DNA of 64,000 bases from contig NZ_JACHEG010000013.1 of assembly GCF_014201355.1 (NCBI RefSeq), positions 35,840-99,839 on the forward strand, given 5' to 3'. Of this stretch, positions 24,927 through 34,626 are shown piece after piece. The DNA is from Aliirhizobium wenxiniae. Its GTDB lineage: Bacteria > Pseudomonadota > Alphaproteobacteria > Rhizobiales > Rhizobiaceae. The translations under genes and the position numbers were made by a program. Under the pieces are notes generated by a model. The model made no database searches, was not told the DNA's origin, and saw nothing but the letters and a program-made list of their open reading frames with translations. How positions within the stretch are numbered: the first letter of the stretch is position 1; every line of letters begins with the position of its first letter.

Positions 24927-27371
24927 ATGAAAATTTGCGGCAATCTGAGCGTCGATCGCAGGCATCGAGTTCGTTTTTCGGCGTTTACGCTATTGCTGTC
25001 TTCGGTCGCTGCGATAACGGCGCTTGCTACGGAAAAACCTGCGATCGCGCAGACGGTCGAGACAATATATTCGATTGCGCCCGGCCCGTTAAACCAGGCA
25101 TTGGCCGCCTTTGGCCGCCAATCCGGCATCCAGATCACCTATGTCCCGTCAAATGCAGCCTCCAAACAGTCTCCGGGCGTCAGCGGACGCCTGTCGCCCG
25201 ATGCTGCTATCGCTCGCATCCTGACAGATTCCGGACTGAGCTACCGCTTCACCAACCCTAGAACGATTGTCATCTCTCCTATCGGAGCCGGCAGTTCGCA
25301 AGCCGGTGATGAAGCAACGGCGCTTGCACCGATCGTCATCTCCGGCCAGAGCGCCTATGGACCTGTTGATGGTTACGTAGCGACCAGCGCGTCTTCGGCT
25401 ATGAAGGGCGATATCTCGATCCTGGAAACCCCGCAGGCGATTTCCGTGGTCACCGCCGATCGCATCGAGGATCAGGCAGCACAGAGCATCAACGAAGCAT
25501 TGCGTTATACCGCCGGTGTCCGTTCGGAAACGAGCGGAGCACAGATGATGGACAATCCGCTCTATCTGCGTGGCTTTCAACAGAGCAGCCTCGAAATGTA
25601 CCAAGATGGCCTCAGAGCGGTGACGCCAGGCTATTTCGGCTTCTTCGCGGCCGATCCCTACGGTCTTGAACGCGTCGAGGTTCTGAAAGGCCCGTCATCC
25701 GTTCTTTATGGTCAGCAGGCCCCAGGTGGCCTGATCAACGTTGTGTCCAAGCGTCCGACGGAGAACCCCATCAATGAAGTCGAAACGACCATTGGAAGCT
25801 TCAGCCACTATCAGGGCGCCTTCGATATCGGCGGCACGAACGAAGACAAAAGCATCATGTACCGGATGGTCGGCATGGCGCGTGAGGCAGAGACCCAGGT
25901 CGACTACGTGGACAATGATCGGCGCTATCTTGCACCGAGCATCACATGGACACCCGATGAAGACACCAAGCTGACCGTGCTTGGGTCCTATCAGCGCAAT
26001 GATGGTGATTTCTATGCTCAGGTACCGGCTGCTGCTGTCCTGCTGCCGAACCCGAATGGCCATATTCCGTTCAGCCGGTTTGTGGGTGAACCGGACTGGG
26101 AATACGAAACATCAAGGCGCACAGCCATCGGATACGAGTTCGAGCACCGCTTCAACGACACCGTCCAGTTCGAACAGAATTTTCGCTACACCCATCTGAC
26201 CAACCATCGGCAATATCTTCAGGCAAGCGGAGCCTTGGTCGACAATCGGTTGCTCAACCGCACCTACAATCTCCGCGACATCGACAATGACGGCATTGCA
26301 GTCGACAGCCGTTTCCGGTTCGACTTCGACACCGGACCGATCGAACACAGGGCTATTGTCGGCCTGGATTACCTCTGGGGCAAATCCCGGTGGCTGGAGC
26401 AACGCGGAACCGCGACGGCAATCGACATCTACAACCCCGTTTATGGTTCGCCGGTCGACACAAGTGTCGACACGACCAAGTCGCTCTCCGACATCAATGC
26501 CTCACAGGCCGGTCTCTACCTTCAGGATCAGCTGAAGATAGACAACCTCATCCTGACATTGGGAATGCGCCAGGATTGGGCATGGCGGGATACGGACAAT
26601 CTCATCACCGACACGACGACCGAACAGAACGATCACGCCTTCACCAAGAAGGCCGGCCTCACCTATCTGTTCGACAATGGGATCGCCCCTTACGCAAGTT
26701 ATGCCGAGTCGTTCAATCCCATCGTCGGCACCGATAGCCTCGGGCAGGTCTTCGTTCCCGAAACTGCCCAGCAATGGGAAGTCGGGGTCAAGTATCAGCC
26801 CGAGGGCTTCGACGGCCTGTTCACGTTAAGCGCCTTCGACCTCAGGCGCCAGAATGTTCAGACCTACGATCCCTCCGATCCGCGTTACACCTTGCAGACA
26901 GGCGAGATCCGCGCCCGCGGAATTGAATTCGAGGCCGTGGCCAATCTCAGCGACGGTGTAAGCCTTGCAGCAGCCTACACCTACACGGACGCCGAAATCA
27001 CCGAAACGAAAACGACAAACCAGCTCGGAAACACGCCCTATCGCGTTCCGCGTCATACCGCATCGCTTTGGCTGAACTACGAGCTGCAACAGGAAGCGCT
27101 CGATGGCCTGAGCGTCGGAGCCGGCGTGCGTTATATCGGTGAGACCTGGGGCAATGACGACAACACGTTCAAGGTGCCGAGTTTCACATTGGTCGATCTC
27201 GCCGTTCGTTACGACTTCGGTAAGAAGTTCCCGGAAGCGAAGGGACTGGCTGCGTCACTCAATGTCAGCAACCTGTTCGATAAATATTACGTGCCCGGAT
27301 GCTTCACCGTGAACGGCTGCAACTATGGTTCGCAACGAACCGTCATCGGTAAGCTCAGCTACCAGTGGTGA
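24927..27371 (+). CDS. TonB-dependent ferric siderophore receptor with STN signalling domain
   Basis: An 814-residue outer-membrane receptor. A signal peptide (RFSAFTLLLSSVAAITALA, cut near AIAQ) is followed by a secretin/TonB N-terminal signalling domain (about 45-115, with NQALAAFGRQSGIQITY). Next comes a TonB-box-like APIVISG near 133, the plug (TPQAISVVTADRIED, LERVEVLKGPSSVLYGQQAPGGLINVVSKRP) and a 22-strand barrel ending in SNLFDKYYVPGC and a terminal YQW. The type is FhuA/FhuE/FecA-like for hydroxamate or related ferric siderophores. The STN domain fits the fecI-fecR pair upstream. The gene overlaps the fhuD-like gene by a few bases. Confidence 0.93.
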   Translation: MKICGNLSVDRRHRVRFSAFTLLLSSVAAITALATEKPAIAQTVETIYSIAPGPLNQALAAFGRQSGIQITYVPSNAASKQSPGVSGRLSPDAAIARILTDSGLSYRFTNPRTIVISPIGAGSSQAGDEATALAPIVISGQSAYGPVDGYVATSASSAMKGDISILETPQAISVVTADRIEDQAAQSINEALRYTAGVRSETSGAQMMDNPLYLRGFQQSSLEMYQDGLRAVTPGYFGFFAADPYGLERVEVLKGPSSVLYGQQAPGGLINVVSKRPTENPINEVETTIGSFSHYQGAFDIGGTNEDKSIMYRMVGMAREAETQVDYVDNDRRYLAPSITWTPDEDTKLTVLGSYQRNDGDFYAQVPAAAVLLPNPNGHIPFSRFVGEPDWEYETSRRTAIGYEFEHRFNDTVQFEQNFRYTHLTNHRQYLQASGALVDNRLLNRTYNLRDIDNDGIAVDSRFRFDFDTGPIEHRAIVGLDYLWGKSRWLEQRGTATAIDIYNPVYGSPVDTSVDTTKSLSDINASQAGLYLQDQLKIDNLILTLGMRQDWAWRDTDNLITDTTTEQNDHAFTKKAGLTYLFDNGIAPYASYAESFNPIVGTDSLGQVFVPETAQQWEVGVKYQPEGFDGLFTLSAFDLRRQNVQTYDPSDPRYTLQTGEIRARGIEFEAVANLSDGVSLAAAYTYTDAEITETKTTNQLGNTPYRVPRHTASLWLNYELQQEALDGLSVGAGVRYIGETWGNDDNTFKVPSFTLVDLAVRYDFGKKFPEAKGLAASLNVSNLFDKYYVPGCFTVNGCNYGSQRTVIGKLSYQW

Positions 27372-28264
27372 TCCCGACGCATCTCTTTGAAAGCCGCATT
27401 CACCGCCGCACCGCTATCCTCGGTGCGGCGGCATTTGTCTTGCAAGGCCTTTCCGCACGCGCGGCGTCTACTGTCGCGCCGCGTGTCGCCGCCATCGACT
27501 GGGCAGCGGCAGAAACCCTGACTGCGGTCGGGATAACGCCGATTGCGATTGCAGACCTTCCGGGGTTTCGCGCCAGTTTCGCGCATCTTCCGGATACGGC
27601 CGGCACCATAGATCTGGGCTCGACCTGGGAGCCGAATTTCGAGCTTCTCGATCGCTTGAAGCCTGACCTGATCTATCTCCCATCGTGGAGCAGCCTGTCA
27701 CGCGCCCAGCTTGAGCAGATCGCCGCCGTCCGTCTTTGCGATATCCACGGCAGAGGCGGCGATCCGATAGAAAAGGCGAGGAGCTTTGGCGAAAGCGTCG
27801 TGAATGAACTGACCACGATGTCAGAGCCTTCCGCCATTAGACAACTGGAAGCACGCCTACAACGGATCACCGGCAAAACATCACCGCGACCCGTCTTTCT
27901 TCTCAATCTGCGCAGTACCAGTCGTTTCGTAAACGTCTACGCCGCCGGCAGCCTGCCGGACAGCGCGTTGATGCATGTCGGTCTGCAGAATGCCTGGCAA
28001 GGTCCGGTCAACGGCTTTGGTTTCGCCTCGATCGGAGCGGAAAAGCTGCTCCAGTCTCCCGATGCGTCGATCGTGATCCTCAATCAAAACGGTCGGACAA
28101 CCGAGATGCTGTCGCGGCTGGAGCACAACATTTTCTGGACGTCCATGCCCGCCCTGCGCGCAGGGCGCGTCCATGTCTCGCCGCCGATCTCTGTTTTCGG
28201 CGGGCTGCTGTCGGCGACGACCTTTGCAGAATGGCTGGCCGATACGTTCGACAAGGCGACGTGA
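27365..28264 (+). CDS. fhuD: Periplasmic ferric-siderophore-binding protein, FhuD type
   Basis: About 299 residues of the FhuD/BtuF-like cluster A binding proteins. A probable export signal with RRTAILGAAAFVLQG (twin-arginine-like) sits at residues 13-28. The typical segment LLDRLKPDLIYLPSWSSLSRAQLEQIA and the C-terminal half follow. Translation starts at a GTG overlapping the receptor's stop (27365 or 27368), so it is coupled. It delivers the siderophore to the FhuB-like permease 1 bp downstream. The substrate is probably a hydroxamate, inferred from the double-length permease. Confidence 0.87.
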   Translation: MVIPTHLFESRIHRRTAILGAAAFVLQGLSARAASTVAPRVAAIDWAAAETLTAVGITPIAIADLPGFRASFAHLPDTAGTIDLGSTWEPNFELLDRLKPDLIYLPSWSSLSRAQLEQIAAVRLCDIHGRGGDPIEKARSFGESVVNELTTMSEPSAIRQLEARLQRITGKTSPRPVFLLNLRSTSRFVNVYAAGSLPDSALMHVGLQNAWQGPVNGFGFASIGAEKLLQSPDASIVILNQNGRTTEMLSRLEHNIFWTSMPALRAGRVHVSPPISVFGGLLSATTFAEWLADTFDKAT

Positions 28265-28265
28265 C

Positions 28266-30257
28266 ATGGTACAGACACTGGAACGGCGCCCCCGAATTTC
28301 GTCCTCCCTCCCCTTGTCCATGTTGCTCGTCGGGCTGCTCAGCCTCCTGCTCGCTGCCATCAATCTGCAGCGCGTCCTGCCTGCTTCGGAGTGGCTCGAT
28401 GCCCTGTCATCGCAGCAGCCGGGGTCAATACAGGAGCTTCTTTTCGCCTGGGCCGCACTTCCGCGTCTGGCTGTAGCCTTTCTCTGCGGCACAGCGCTTT
28501 CCCTCTCGGGTCTGCTGTTCCAGCAATCTCTCCGCAATCCCCTGGCAGAGCCGACGACGCTTGGAACGTCGGCGGGTGCGCAGGCCGCGCTGCTTGCATC
28601 CCTTGTATGGGCGCCCGGTCTGCTTGGTATCGGTCAGGGTCCGATAGCCATCATCGGCGCCGCACTTGCGACCGCCACCGTATTCGGCATCTGTTCGCGC
28701 GCGGGACGATCGCCGATCTCCATCATTCTCGCAGGCCTGGTCGTCAATCTCACTCTTGGCACGATTTGCGCGATCATCATCCTTCTCTATCCGGAACAGA
28801 GCGAGGATCTCGCGCAATGGCAAACCGGACGGCTGGAACAAACCGGCTGGATGCCGGCGCTTTGCCTTGGTCTATGCTCGCTCACCGGTTGGGCGATCAC
28901 CGCCTTTCTGTGCCGCTCCCTGCGCCTTCTCGAAATGGAGGATGCGGTCGCCATTTCGCTCGGGATGAAGCCGGCATGGCTGCGCGGCATATCGCTCGCC
29001 ATCGCCATCATCGTAGCAGGAACGGTGGTTGCCACGATCGGCACGATCGGCTTCATCGGCCTTGCCGTGCCGGCGCTTGCGCGTGCGCTCGGAGCACGGG
29101 ATTTGCGCGCGCTCGTCCTGTGGGCACCTCTCCTCGGAGGCCTGCTCCTCGTGCTGGCCGATCAGATCGTGCAGTTGCCGGCCTTTTTGAACGGCCATTT
29201 TCCGACGGGCACACTCGCATCGCTTCTGGGAGCCCCGGTGTTGCTTGTGCTTCTATCCGGGACCAGATCCCGCACGTTGCGGTCAGCCTCGAGGCAGATG
29301 ACATCCTCCCGCCTCCTGATCAGGCCGCGCCATCTGCTCGGCATTATCCTGATCACCTTGGTCTTGCTCGCCGTTAGCCTCGTGCTTGGCCGCGGCCCAT
29401 CGGGGTGGGAATGGAGCACCGATGTCGAATTGATCAAGCGCTGGCGCCTCATGCGGGTCGAGGCTTCGCTCTCGGCCGGCATTCTTCTCGGCATTAGCGG
29501 TGTTCTTATTCAGCGCGTGACGGCCAATCCGATGGCGAGCCCCGAAGTTATGGGAATATCTGCCGGCGCAACACTCGGAGCAATCGCGCTTCTCTTCGTC
29601 TCGACGACATTTACCTCGGGCGACCTGTTCGCCGCATGTGCCATCGGCTCGCTCCTCGTGACATCTGCGATCGTCATTCTCGCCAGGCGCGCCAACTTTG
29701 CCCCGGACAGGATCATCCTGATCGGCATAGCCCTTTCGACGATCGTCGGTGCAATCGGTGCCTTTGTGATTGCCATGGGAGGCCCTGCACGAGGGCTGCT
29801 TCTGACATGGTTTTCCGGTTCGACCCATCGGGTGACGCAGGATCAGGCCATGCTCGCGGCAACCGTCGCGACCTTGGCGATGGTCGTGGCGCCGCTTTTC
29901 CGCCGTCGACTGGAGGTGCTGGAGCTCGGAGAAGACAATGCCCGCGCTCTTGGGCTACCCGTATCCGCAACGCGCGGCGCCATCATCCTCTACAGCGCGA
30001 TTTCAACCGCCGCAGCGACAATCATCGTCGGGCCTGCCAGCTTCGTCGGCCTCTTGGCCCCCCACATGGTGCGGCAGTTCGGTATCCATCGTCCTTTGCC
30101 GCAGATCTTTGCCTCCGCCTTTGCCGGAGGTGCCTTGATGCTTGTTGCCGATTGGCTCGGCCGGACCCTGATCTTTCCATGGCAGATGCCCGCCGCCCTG
30201 CTGACCGCCCTGATCGGGGGACCGCTCTTCCTCTATTCCATGCGCCAGCAACGCTGA
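28266..30257 (+). CDS. fhuB: Double-length ferric hydroxamate permease, FhuB type
   Basis: A 663-residue permease made of two homologous FecCD halves. The repeats are recognisable as FQQSLRNPLAEPTTLGTSAGAQ in the first half (about residues 80-100) and IQRVTANPMASPEVMGISAGAT in the second, followed by the paired IGFIGLAVPALARAL and ASFVGLLAPHMVRQF loops. Fused double permeases are typical of FhuB, which pairs with FhuD and the ATPase FhuC. No FhuC gene occurs in this locus or anywhere in the window, so an ATPase must be supplied from elsewhere. The start is the ATG at 28266, 1 bp after the fhuD stop. Confidence 0.92.
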   Translation: MVQTLERRPRISSSLPLSMLLVGLLSLLLAAINLQRVLPASEWLDALSSQQPGSIQELLFAWAALPRLAVAFLCGTALSLSGLLFQQSLRNPLAEPTTLGTSAGAQAALLASLVWAPGLLGIGQGPIAIIGAALATATVFGICSRAGRSPISIILAGLVVNLTLGTICAIIILLYPEQSEDLAQWQTGRLEQTGWMPALCLGLCSLTGWAITAFLCRSLRLLEMEDAVAISLGMKPAWLRGISLAIAIIVAGTVVATIGTIGFIGLAVPALARALGARDLRALVLWAPLLGGLLLVLADQIVQLPAFLNGHFPTGTLASLLGAPVLLVLLSGTRSRTLRSASRQMTSSRLLIRPRHLLGIILITLVLLAVSLVLGRGPSGWEWSTDVELIKRWRLMRVEASLSAGILLGISGVLIQRVTANPMASPEVMGISAGATLGAIALLFVSTTFTSGDLFAACAIGSLLVTSAIVILARRANFAPDRIILIGIALSTIVGAIGAFVIAMGGPARGLLLTWFSGSTHRVTQDQAMLAATVATLAMVVAPLFRRRLEVLELGEDNARALGLPVSATRGAIILYSAISTAAATIIVGPASFVGLLAPHMVRQFGIHRPLPQIFASAFAGGALMLVADWLGRTLIFPWQMPAALLTALIGGPLFLYSMRQQR

Positions 30258-30292
30258 AGCAGACCAACATTCGAAACGGGAGACCCTGCTCC

Positions 30293-31045
30293 ATGAAACA
30301 ATGCTACCGCGCCGAAGTTCTCGACAAGCATTGGCTGACACCATCGATGATACGCGTCGAAATCGGCGGCGGGGATATGGCGCAATTTCAATCGAGCGGA
30401 TTTCCGGATGAGTGGGTGCGGCTGGTTTTTCCGGCGGAGAACGGGAAGGTCACGATGCCTCGGCTGGTGGATGACCGCTGGCAGATGCCGGCCGACCTGC
30501 CAAGATCGCGCCTCAGACCCTATACGATCCGACAGGTGAACGAGGAAATGGCCTCCGTCACGGTCGATTTCGTCGTCCATGACGGTGGACTGGCCTCGGA
30601 TTGGGCTCGTTTGGCAGGCCCGGGAGACGAGATCGGCGTCACCAGCCCGCAGGGCAAATATGCACCGCCGGACGACGCCGAATGGATAATTCTCATTGCC
30701 GACGCAACAGGATTGCCCGCCGTCGCAAGGATACTTGCCGAGAAGAAATGCAACCGCCCTTGTGTCGCTCATATCGAGATCCCGGACATGGATGACGCGC
30801 AGGTCGATCTCGACGCGCTCTGCCGCATGAACTGGCACACCGGCTTCGGCAGCATTCCAGGAGCGACAAACCTGCTCGAGATCGCCCAATCCGTTCATCT
30901 CCCAGAGGGTCGCGGATATGTGTGGGTTGCGGGAGAAGCAAAGGTCACGACCGCAATTCGCCGGCTTCTATGCGAAGAGCGGGGCCTGCCCAAGGATTCC
31001 ATCACGGCAATCGGCTACTGGATTTTCGGAAAATCACGGGAATGA
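30293..31045 (+). CDS. Siderophore-interacting FAD protein (ferric-siderophore reductase)
   Basis: A 250-residue protein of the ViuB/SIP family. The FAD-binding segment RLRPYTIRQ lies near residue 66, the NAD(P)H-side segment IILIADATGLPAVARIL near 130, and the SIP C-terminal GYVWVAGEAKVTTAIRRLL near 205. It reduces ferric siderophore in the cytoplasm to release iron, the last step of the pathway encoded by the upstream genes. It starts 35 bp after fhuB and ends the operon. Its stop is 5 bp before a copy of the boundary repeat. Confidence 0.88.
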   Translation: MKQCYRAEVLDKHWLTPSMIRVEIGGGDMAQFQSSGFPDEWVRLVFPAENGKVTMPRLVDDRWQMPADLPRSRLRPYTIRQVNEEMASVTVDFVVHDGGLASDWARLAGPGDEIGVTSPQGKYAPPDDAEWIILIADATGLPAVARILAEKKCNRPCVAHIEIPDMDDAQVDLDALCRMNWHTGFGSIPGATNLLEIAQSVHLPEGRGYVWVAGEAKVTTAIRRLLCEERGLPKDSITAIGYWIFGKSRE

Positions 31046-31675
31046 CGACTATTACGGTCCTGATGGGACTCGAACCGCCGACACGCAATATTATCTCGAT
31101 AAACCTCTGATAAGTCGCGTGCTTTTCGAAAGAATCACCATCCCGGTAGCCGCCCAGCGTAGTCTTTGTAATGGAATTATTGATGGCACTTCTGCAGGCA
31201 TAAGAGGCCCGGCACCGTGATCCTATCGCTTCAAGCTCTCGTTTAAACAAAAACTCATCGCTCCGTTCGCCAACATAGGATATTCCCAAGCCGAACAACG
31301 CCACGTCGTGACGCGCAGAAATTTCAAAACCGGTAATGCGCGTTCGGTGTTCATACAAGGCGCAAACATATACAGTGGGATGAAGCCATGCATCTCGTTG
31401 ATGGGACCGGATGCTGCAACCGGAAGGCGCGTCTGCACGTCATCCTGCGCCTGATGCCCATGGTCTCGCGTGGCTCAAGCTTTTGCGGGATCCTATAACG
31501 TCCGGACGCTGCAAGATGTGCGACGATCTCTGCCTCAGTCATCTGCCGGCGGACAATTGCCCATGAACTGGCAGCGCGCAGACATGGATCCTAAAGGCTG
31601 ATCGTCAGGGAACATATCGAACTGTGTGGGTAAATCTGACAGTCCTATCGCAGGTTACGAATATGCCAACCGCGA
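31046..31675. other. 630-bp gap with possible decayed reading frame
   Basis: No intact gene is visible. On the minus strand three short frames in succession (31542 back to about 31351, then 31438-31223, then 31358-31196) join into protein-like sequence beginning MTEAEIVAHLAASGRYRI and later ISARHDVALFGLGISYVG. This could be one gene broken by frameshifts, but I do not recognise the family. The boundary repeat copy E lies at the left end. Confidence 0.35.
31051..31076 (+). repeat. 26-bp boundary repeat, copy E
   Basis: It begins 6 bp after the stop of the siderophore-reductase gene. TTA at positions 2-4, GGTC, TGAT, GG and the final TCGAACC match the other copies at identical spacing; about 18 of 26 positions agree with copy C. 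It marks the junction between the siderophore and sulfur modules. Confidence 0.55.
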
Positions 31676-32158
31676 TTACCTTAGCTTAGCAAAATCCACG
31701 GCGCGGTTGTTGATGATTGCTTCCATCGAGAAAAAACCTGTGACAGTCATCAGGTCGAAATTTGTCACCAGCTTCTGGTAAAAGGCATCGTAACCGGACA
31801 TTCCTTTGGTTACGACCTTGATTAAATAGTCCCAGTCGCCGCCGATGCGATAAAAATCCACGACTTCAGGCAAACGGTCCACATGGTTGCGGAAGTCCTC
31901 CATCCATTCCTTCGAGTGGTGGCGGGTCCGGATCATTACGAACACAGTCAAATCTAGCCCGAGAGCAGAGAGATCGATGGTCGTGTGAGCGTCTCCGATC
32001 ATGCCTATGGATGTGAGCCGCTGCAGCCGCCTCCAGCAGGCATTCTGCGAAAGCCCGACCTTTTCCGCCAGCTCCCGCTGCGGCAAATGCGAATTGCGTT
32101 GCAGCTGCGTTAGAATTTTCAGATCAAAATCGTCTATTTTTTCTGTTTTCTCGATCAT
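31676..32158 (-). CDS. Lrp/AsnC-family regulator
   Basis: A 160-residue Lrp/AsnC protein with N-terminal helix-turn-helix (LPQRELAEKVGLSQNACWRRLQRL, about 25-48) and the C-terminal RAM ligand domain (PEVVDFYRIGGDWDYLIKVVT). It is divergent from the aminotransferase gene with a 98-bp gap, the usual arrangement for a local Lrp activator of amino-acid catabolism. Given the persulfide hydrolase and sulfite-type exporter in the target operon, cysteine or a related sulfur amino acid is the likely effector. That is inference. Confidence 0.9.
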   Translation of the reverse strand: MIEKTEKIDDFDLKILTQLQRNSHLPQRELAEKVGLSQNACWRRLQRLTSIGMIGDAHTTIDLSALGLDLTVFVMIRTRHHSKEWMEDFRNHVDRLPEVVDFYRIGGDWDYLIKVVTKGMSGYDAFYQKLVTNFDLMTVTGFFSMEAIINNRAVDFAKLR

Positions 32159-32256
32159 GCGACCACTAAACGCTCGAAACTGACAAAAAACAAGTGAGGT
32201 TTTAGACGTTCTTTCAGATTAGATTCGCCGTCAATATCCGCATTCGGAGAAAGACC

Positions 32257-33744
32257 GTGAATCTTGCCGCCCCGCTTGTATCTCCAACAGACAAAAGCCC
32301 GCTTTCCCGCTTCCATCACGATCTTCTGCAGCATGACGACGTGCACGCCCACATGCGCAACGACCTGGTTGGTGCGTCCGCCAAGATCGACGGGCAATAC
32401 GGCATAAAAGATCTCGTCTATGCAGATTATGTCGCTTCCGGCCGGGCCTTGTTCTCCATAGAGCGCTTCATTCTGGAAGAGGTCTTGCCCTATTATGCCA
32501 ACAGCCACACCGAGGCCTCCTATTGCGGTGGCTTCATGACCCGCTTGCGGCGCGAAGCACGGGCACTGATCGCGGGCTTTTGCGGGGCAACCGAGGCCCA
32601 TGCCGTGATCTTCACCGGATCCGGTGCCACTTCCGGCATCAACCGCCTGGTCAAACTGTTTGGCGTCACCGACGCCATCGCGTCAGGCCAGCCCGTGCGT
32701 GTCATCCTCGGTCCGTACGAGCACCATTCGAACATCCTTCCCTGGCGCGAAAGCCAGGCGGAAATCATCGAGATACCGGAAGGCCCGACAGGTGGACCTG
32801 ACCTGGAGAAGCTTGAACAGGCTTTGCGCCAAGGCGCTCCAGCGCTGACGATCTGCAGTCTTTCGGCTGCCTCGAACATCACCGGCATCGTCAGCGACGT
32901 CGCAAAGATTACCGAGTGCGTGAAGAACGCAAGCGCAAAGATGATCTGGGACTATGCCGGCGCAGGTCCTTATGTGCCGATCTCCATGCAGCCCAAGCCC
33001 GGGGTCGAGATCGATGCGATCGTGACATCCCCCCACAAGTTCATCGGTGGACCGAGTGCATCCGGGATTCTGATTCTCCGCCGCGATGCGCTGACAACGG
33101 AAAAGCCCTCATGGCCGGGCGGTGGCACGGTCAGGTTCGTCTCGCCGACGACCCATGACTACAGCAGCAGTATCGAGGCACGCGAAGAGGCCGGGACGCC
33201 GAATGTAGTCGGCGATATCCGTGCCGCGCTTGCCTTCATCGTCAAGGATGCCATCGGCGCAACTGAGACGGAAAAGCGGAACACGTCGCTGGCGAAGCGT
33301 GCTTTTACTGCCTGGAAGGATGTTCCCAATCTGGAACTCCTTGGCCTTTCGGAGCCGCAACGACTGCCGATATTTTCGTTTCGGGTGAAGGATGGCAAAG
33401 GTGGCTACATCCACCAGCAGCTTGTGACACGCATGCTCAGCGACCGTTTCGGCATCCAGGCACGCGGCGGCTGCGCCTGCGCCGGGCCTTATGTCCACCG
33501 TCTGCTTGGTATCGATGATGGACAGTCGGAGGAAATGCGGCAGGCCATTCTGGCTGGTAACGAAATCAGGAAGCCCGGTTTCACCCGCCTGAACTTCAGT
33601 GTCCTTCTCTCGGACGCCAAGGTCGAATTCATCCTTTCGTCCGTCGCCCAACTGGCGAGGGACGCGAGCAAGTTTGAGAATGACTATGATTTTGATCCGG
33701 CCCGAGCGATCTTCTTTCCCCGTTTCGCCAAAAAGGTCGCCTGA
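32257..33744 (+). CDS. Class V aminotransferase, cysteine desulfurase/lyase-like
   Basis: A 495-residue PLP enzyme of the class V group. The PLP lysine is K261 in TSPHKFIGG. The EHHSN motif (156-159) and WDYAGAGPY (231-239) mark the active site. A cysteine-containing loop RGGCACAGPY near residue 410 occupies the position of the SufS/NifS catalytic cysteine segment. It is about 80-90 residues longer than SufS, with an extended N-terminus. Translation starts at a GTG behind GGAGAAAG. It is followed by 3 bp and then a persulfide-dioxygenase-like gene, so it plausibly removes sulfur from cysteine for oxidation rather than for Fe-S assembly. Confidence 0.82.
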   Translation: MNLAAPLVSPTDKSPLSRFHHDLLQHDDVHAHMRNDLVGASAKIDGQYGIKDLVYADYVASGRALFSIERFILEEVLPYYANSHTEASYCGGFMTRLRREARALIAGFCGATEAHAVIFTGSGATSGINRLVKLFGVTDAIASGQPVRVILGPYEHHSNILPWRESQAEIIEIPEGPTGGPDLEKLEQALRQGAPALTICSLSAASNITGIVSDVAKITECVKNASAKMIWDYAGAGPYVPISMQPKPGVEIDAIVTSPHKFIGGPSASGILILRRDALTTEKPSWPGGGTVRFVSPTTHDYSSSIEAREEAGTPNVVGDIRAALAFIVKDAIGATETEKRNTSLAKRAFTAWKDVPNLELLGLSEPQRLPIFSFRVKDGKGGYIHQQLVTRMLSDRFGIQARGGCACAGPYVHRLLGIDDGQSEEMRQAILAGNEIRKPGFTRLNFSVLLSDAKVEFILSSVAQLARDASKFENDYDFDPARAIFFPRFAKKVA

Positions 33745-33747
33745 CCA

Positions 33748-34620
33748 ATGCAGCGGCCCGAAGTCTCGGCATTTTATGACGCCCGCACCGGCTCGGTGCA
33801 ATATGTCGTATCCGATCCTAAAACGAAGAAATGCGCCATCATCGATCCCGTTCTGGATTTCGACGAGAAGTCCGGATCAACCGCGACCGCGAATGCCGAT
33901 GCAATCCTCGCCCGCATTGCCGACAACGGGCTGGTGGTCGAATGGATTCTCGAAACGCATCCCCACGCCGATCACTTCTCGGCTGCACAATATCTGAAAT
34001 CGCGTACAGGCGCACCGACTGCGATCGGCGAGAAGGTCAGAGGCGTTCAGGCAATCTGGAAAGATCTCTACAACTGGCCCGATCTTGCCTGTGACGGCAG
34101 CCAGTGGGATCGCCTTTTCGCAGACGGAGAGATATTCCGGATCGGGGAACTCGAAGCCCGCGTGATGCATTCTCCGGGCCATATGCTTGCCTCCGTCACC
34201 TATGTCATTAGTGACGCAGCCTTCCTTCACGACACATTGTTCATGCCGGACAGTGGCTCCGCGCGTGCCGATTTCCCGGGAGGCAGTGCAGCCGCTCTGT
34301 GGAATTCCATTCAGGCGATCCTTGCTCTTCCGGACGATACGAGGCTGTTTACAGGCCACGACTATCGACCGAACGGACGGGCAGCATGCTGGGAGTCCAG
34401 CGTCGCCGAACAGAAAAACACGAATCCACACGTCAACGGCAAATCCGCCGAGGCTTTCATCCATCTGCGCGAAAGCCGCGACCGGACCTTGCCGATGCCG
34501 AGATTAATTCTACACGCGCTGCAGATAAATATCTGCGGGGGACGCCTGCCGAAGGAGGAGACGAACGGCACGCGCTATCTCAAGATCCCGCTTGATGCAC
34601 TGCCAGGCTCGATCTGGTAG
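33748..34620 (+). CDS. Persulfide dioxygenase-like metallo-beta-lactamase fold protein (ETHE1/Blh type)
   Basis: A 290-residue metallo-hydrolase-fold protein. The signature THPHADH gives H71, H73, D75 and H76; further ligands are in HSPGHM and TGHDY. The motif LETHPHADHFSAAQYL and the arrangement match ETHE1/Blh persulfide dioxygenases, which oxidise glutathione persulfide to sulfite using a single iron. It sits between a cysteine-desulfurase-like enzyme and a TauE/SafE exporter. The sulfite product would then be exported. Glyoxalase II is an alternative fold relative, but the neighbours favour sulfur. Confidence 0.85.
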   Translation: MQRPEVSAFYDARTGSVQYVVSDPKTKKCAIIDPVLDFDEKSGSTATANADAILARIADNGLVVEWILETHPHADHFSAAQYLKSRTGAPTAIGEKVRGVQAIWKDLYNWPDLACDGSQWDRLFADGEIFRIGELEARVMHSPGHMLASVTYVISDAAFLHDTLFMPDSGSARADFPGGSAAALWNSIQAILALPDDTRLFTGHDYRPNGRAACWESSVAEQKNTNPHVNGKSAEAFIHLRESRDRTLPMPRLILHALQINICGGRLPKEETNGTRYLKIPLDALPGSIW

Positions 34621-34626
34621 CCCGGC

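Noticed and set aside
24927..24990. Leading residues of the receptor as a separate leader peptide
   Set aside because: They form a continuous frame with the signal peptide and the STN domain, behind an AAGGGG ribosome-binding site.
31051..31076. Possible tRNA fragment, because GGACTCGAACC resembles a reversed T-arm
   Set aside because: The flanking bases do not form a T-stem and no acceptor or anticodon arm is present; it aligns better with the 26-bp repeat family.
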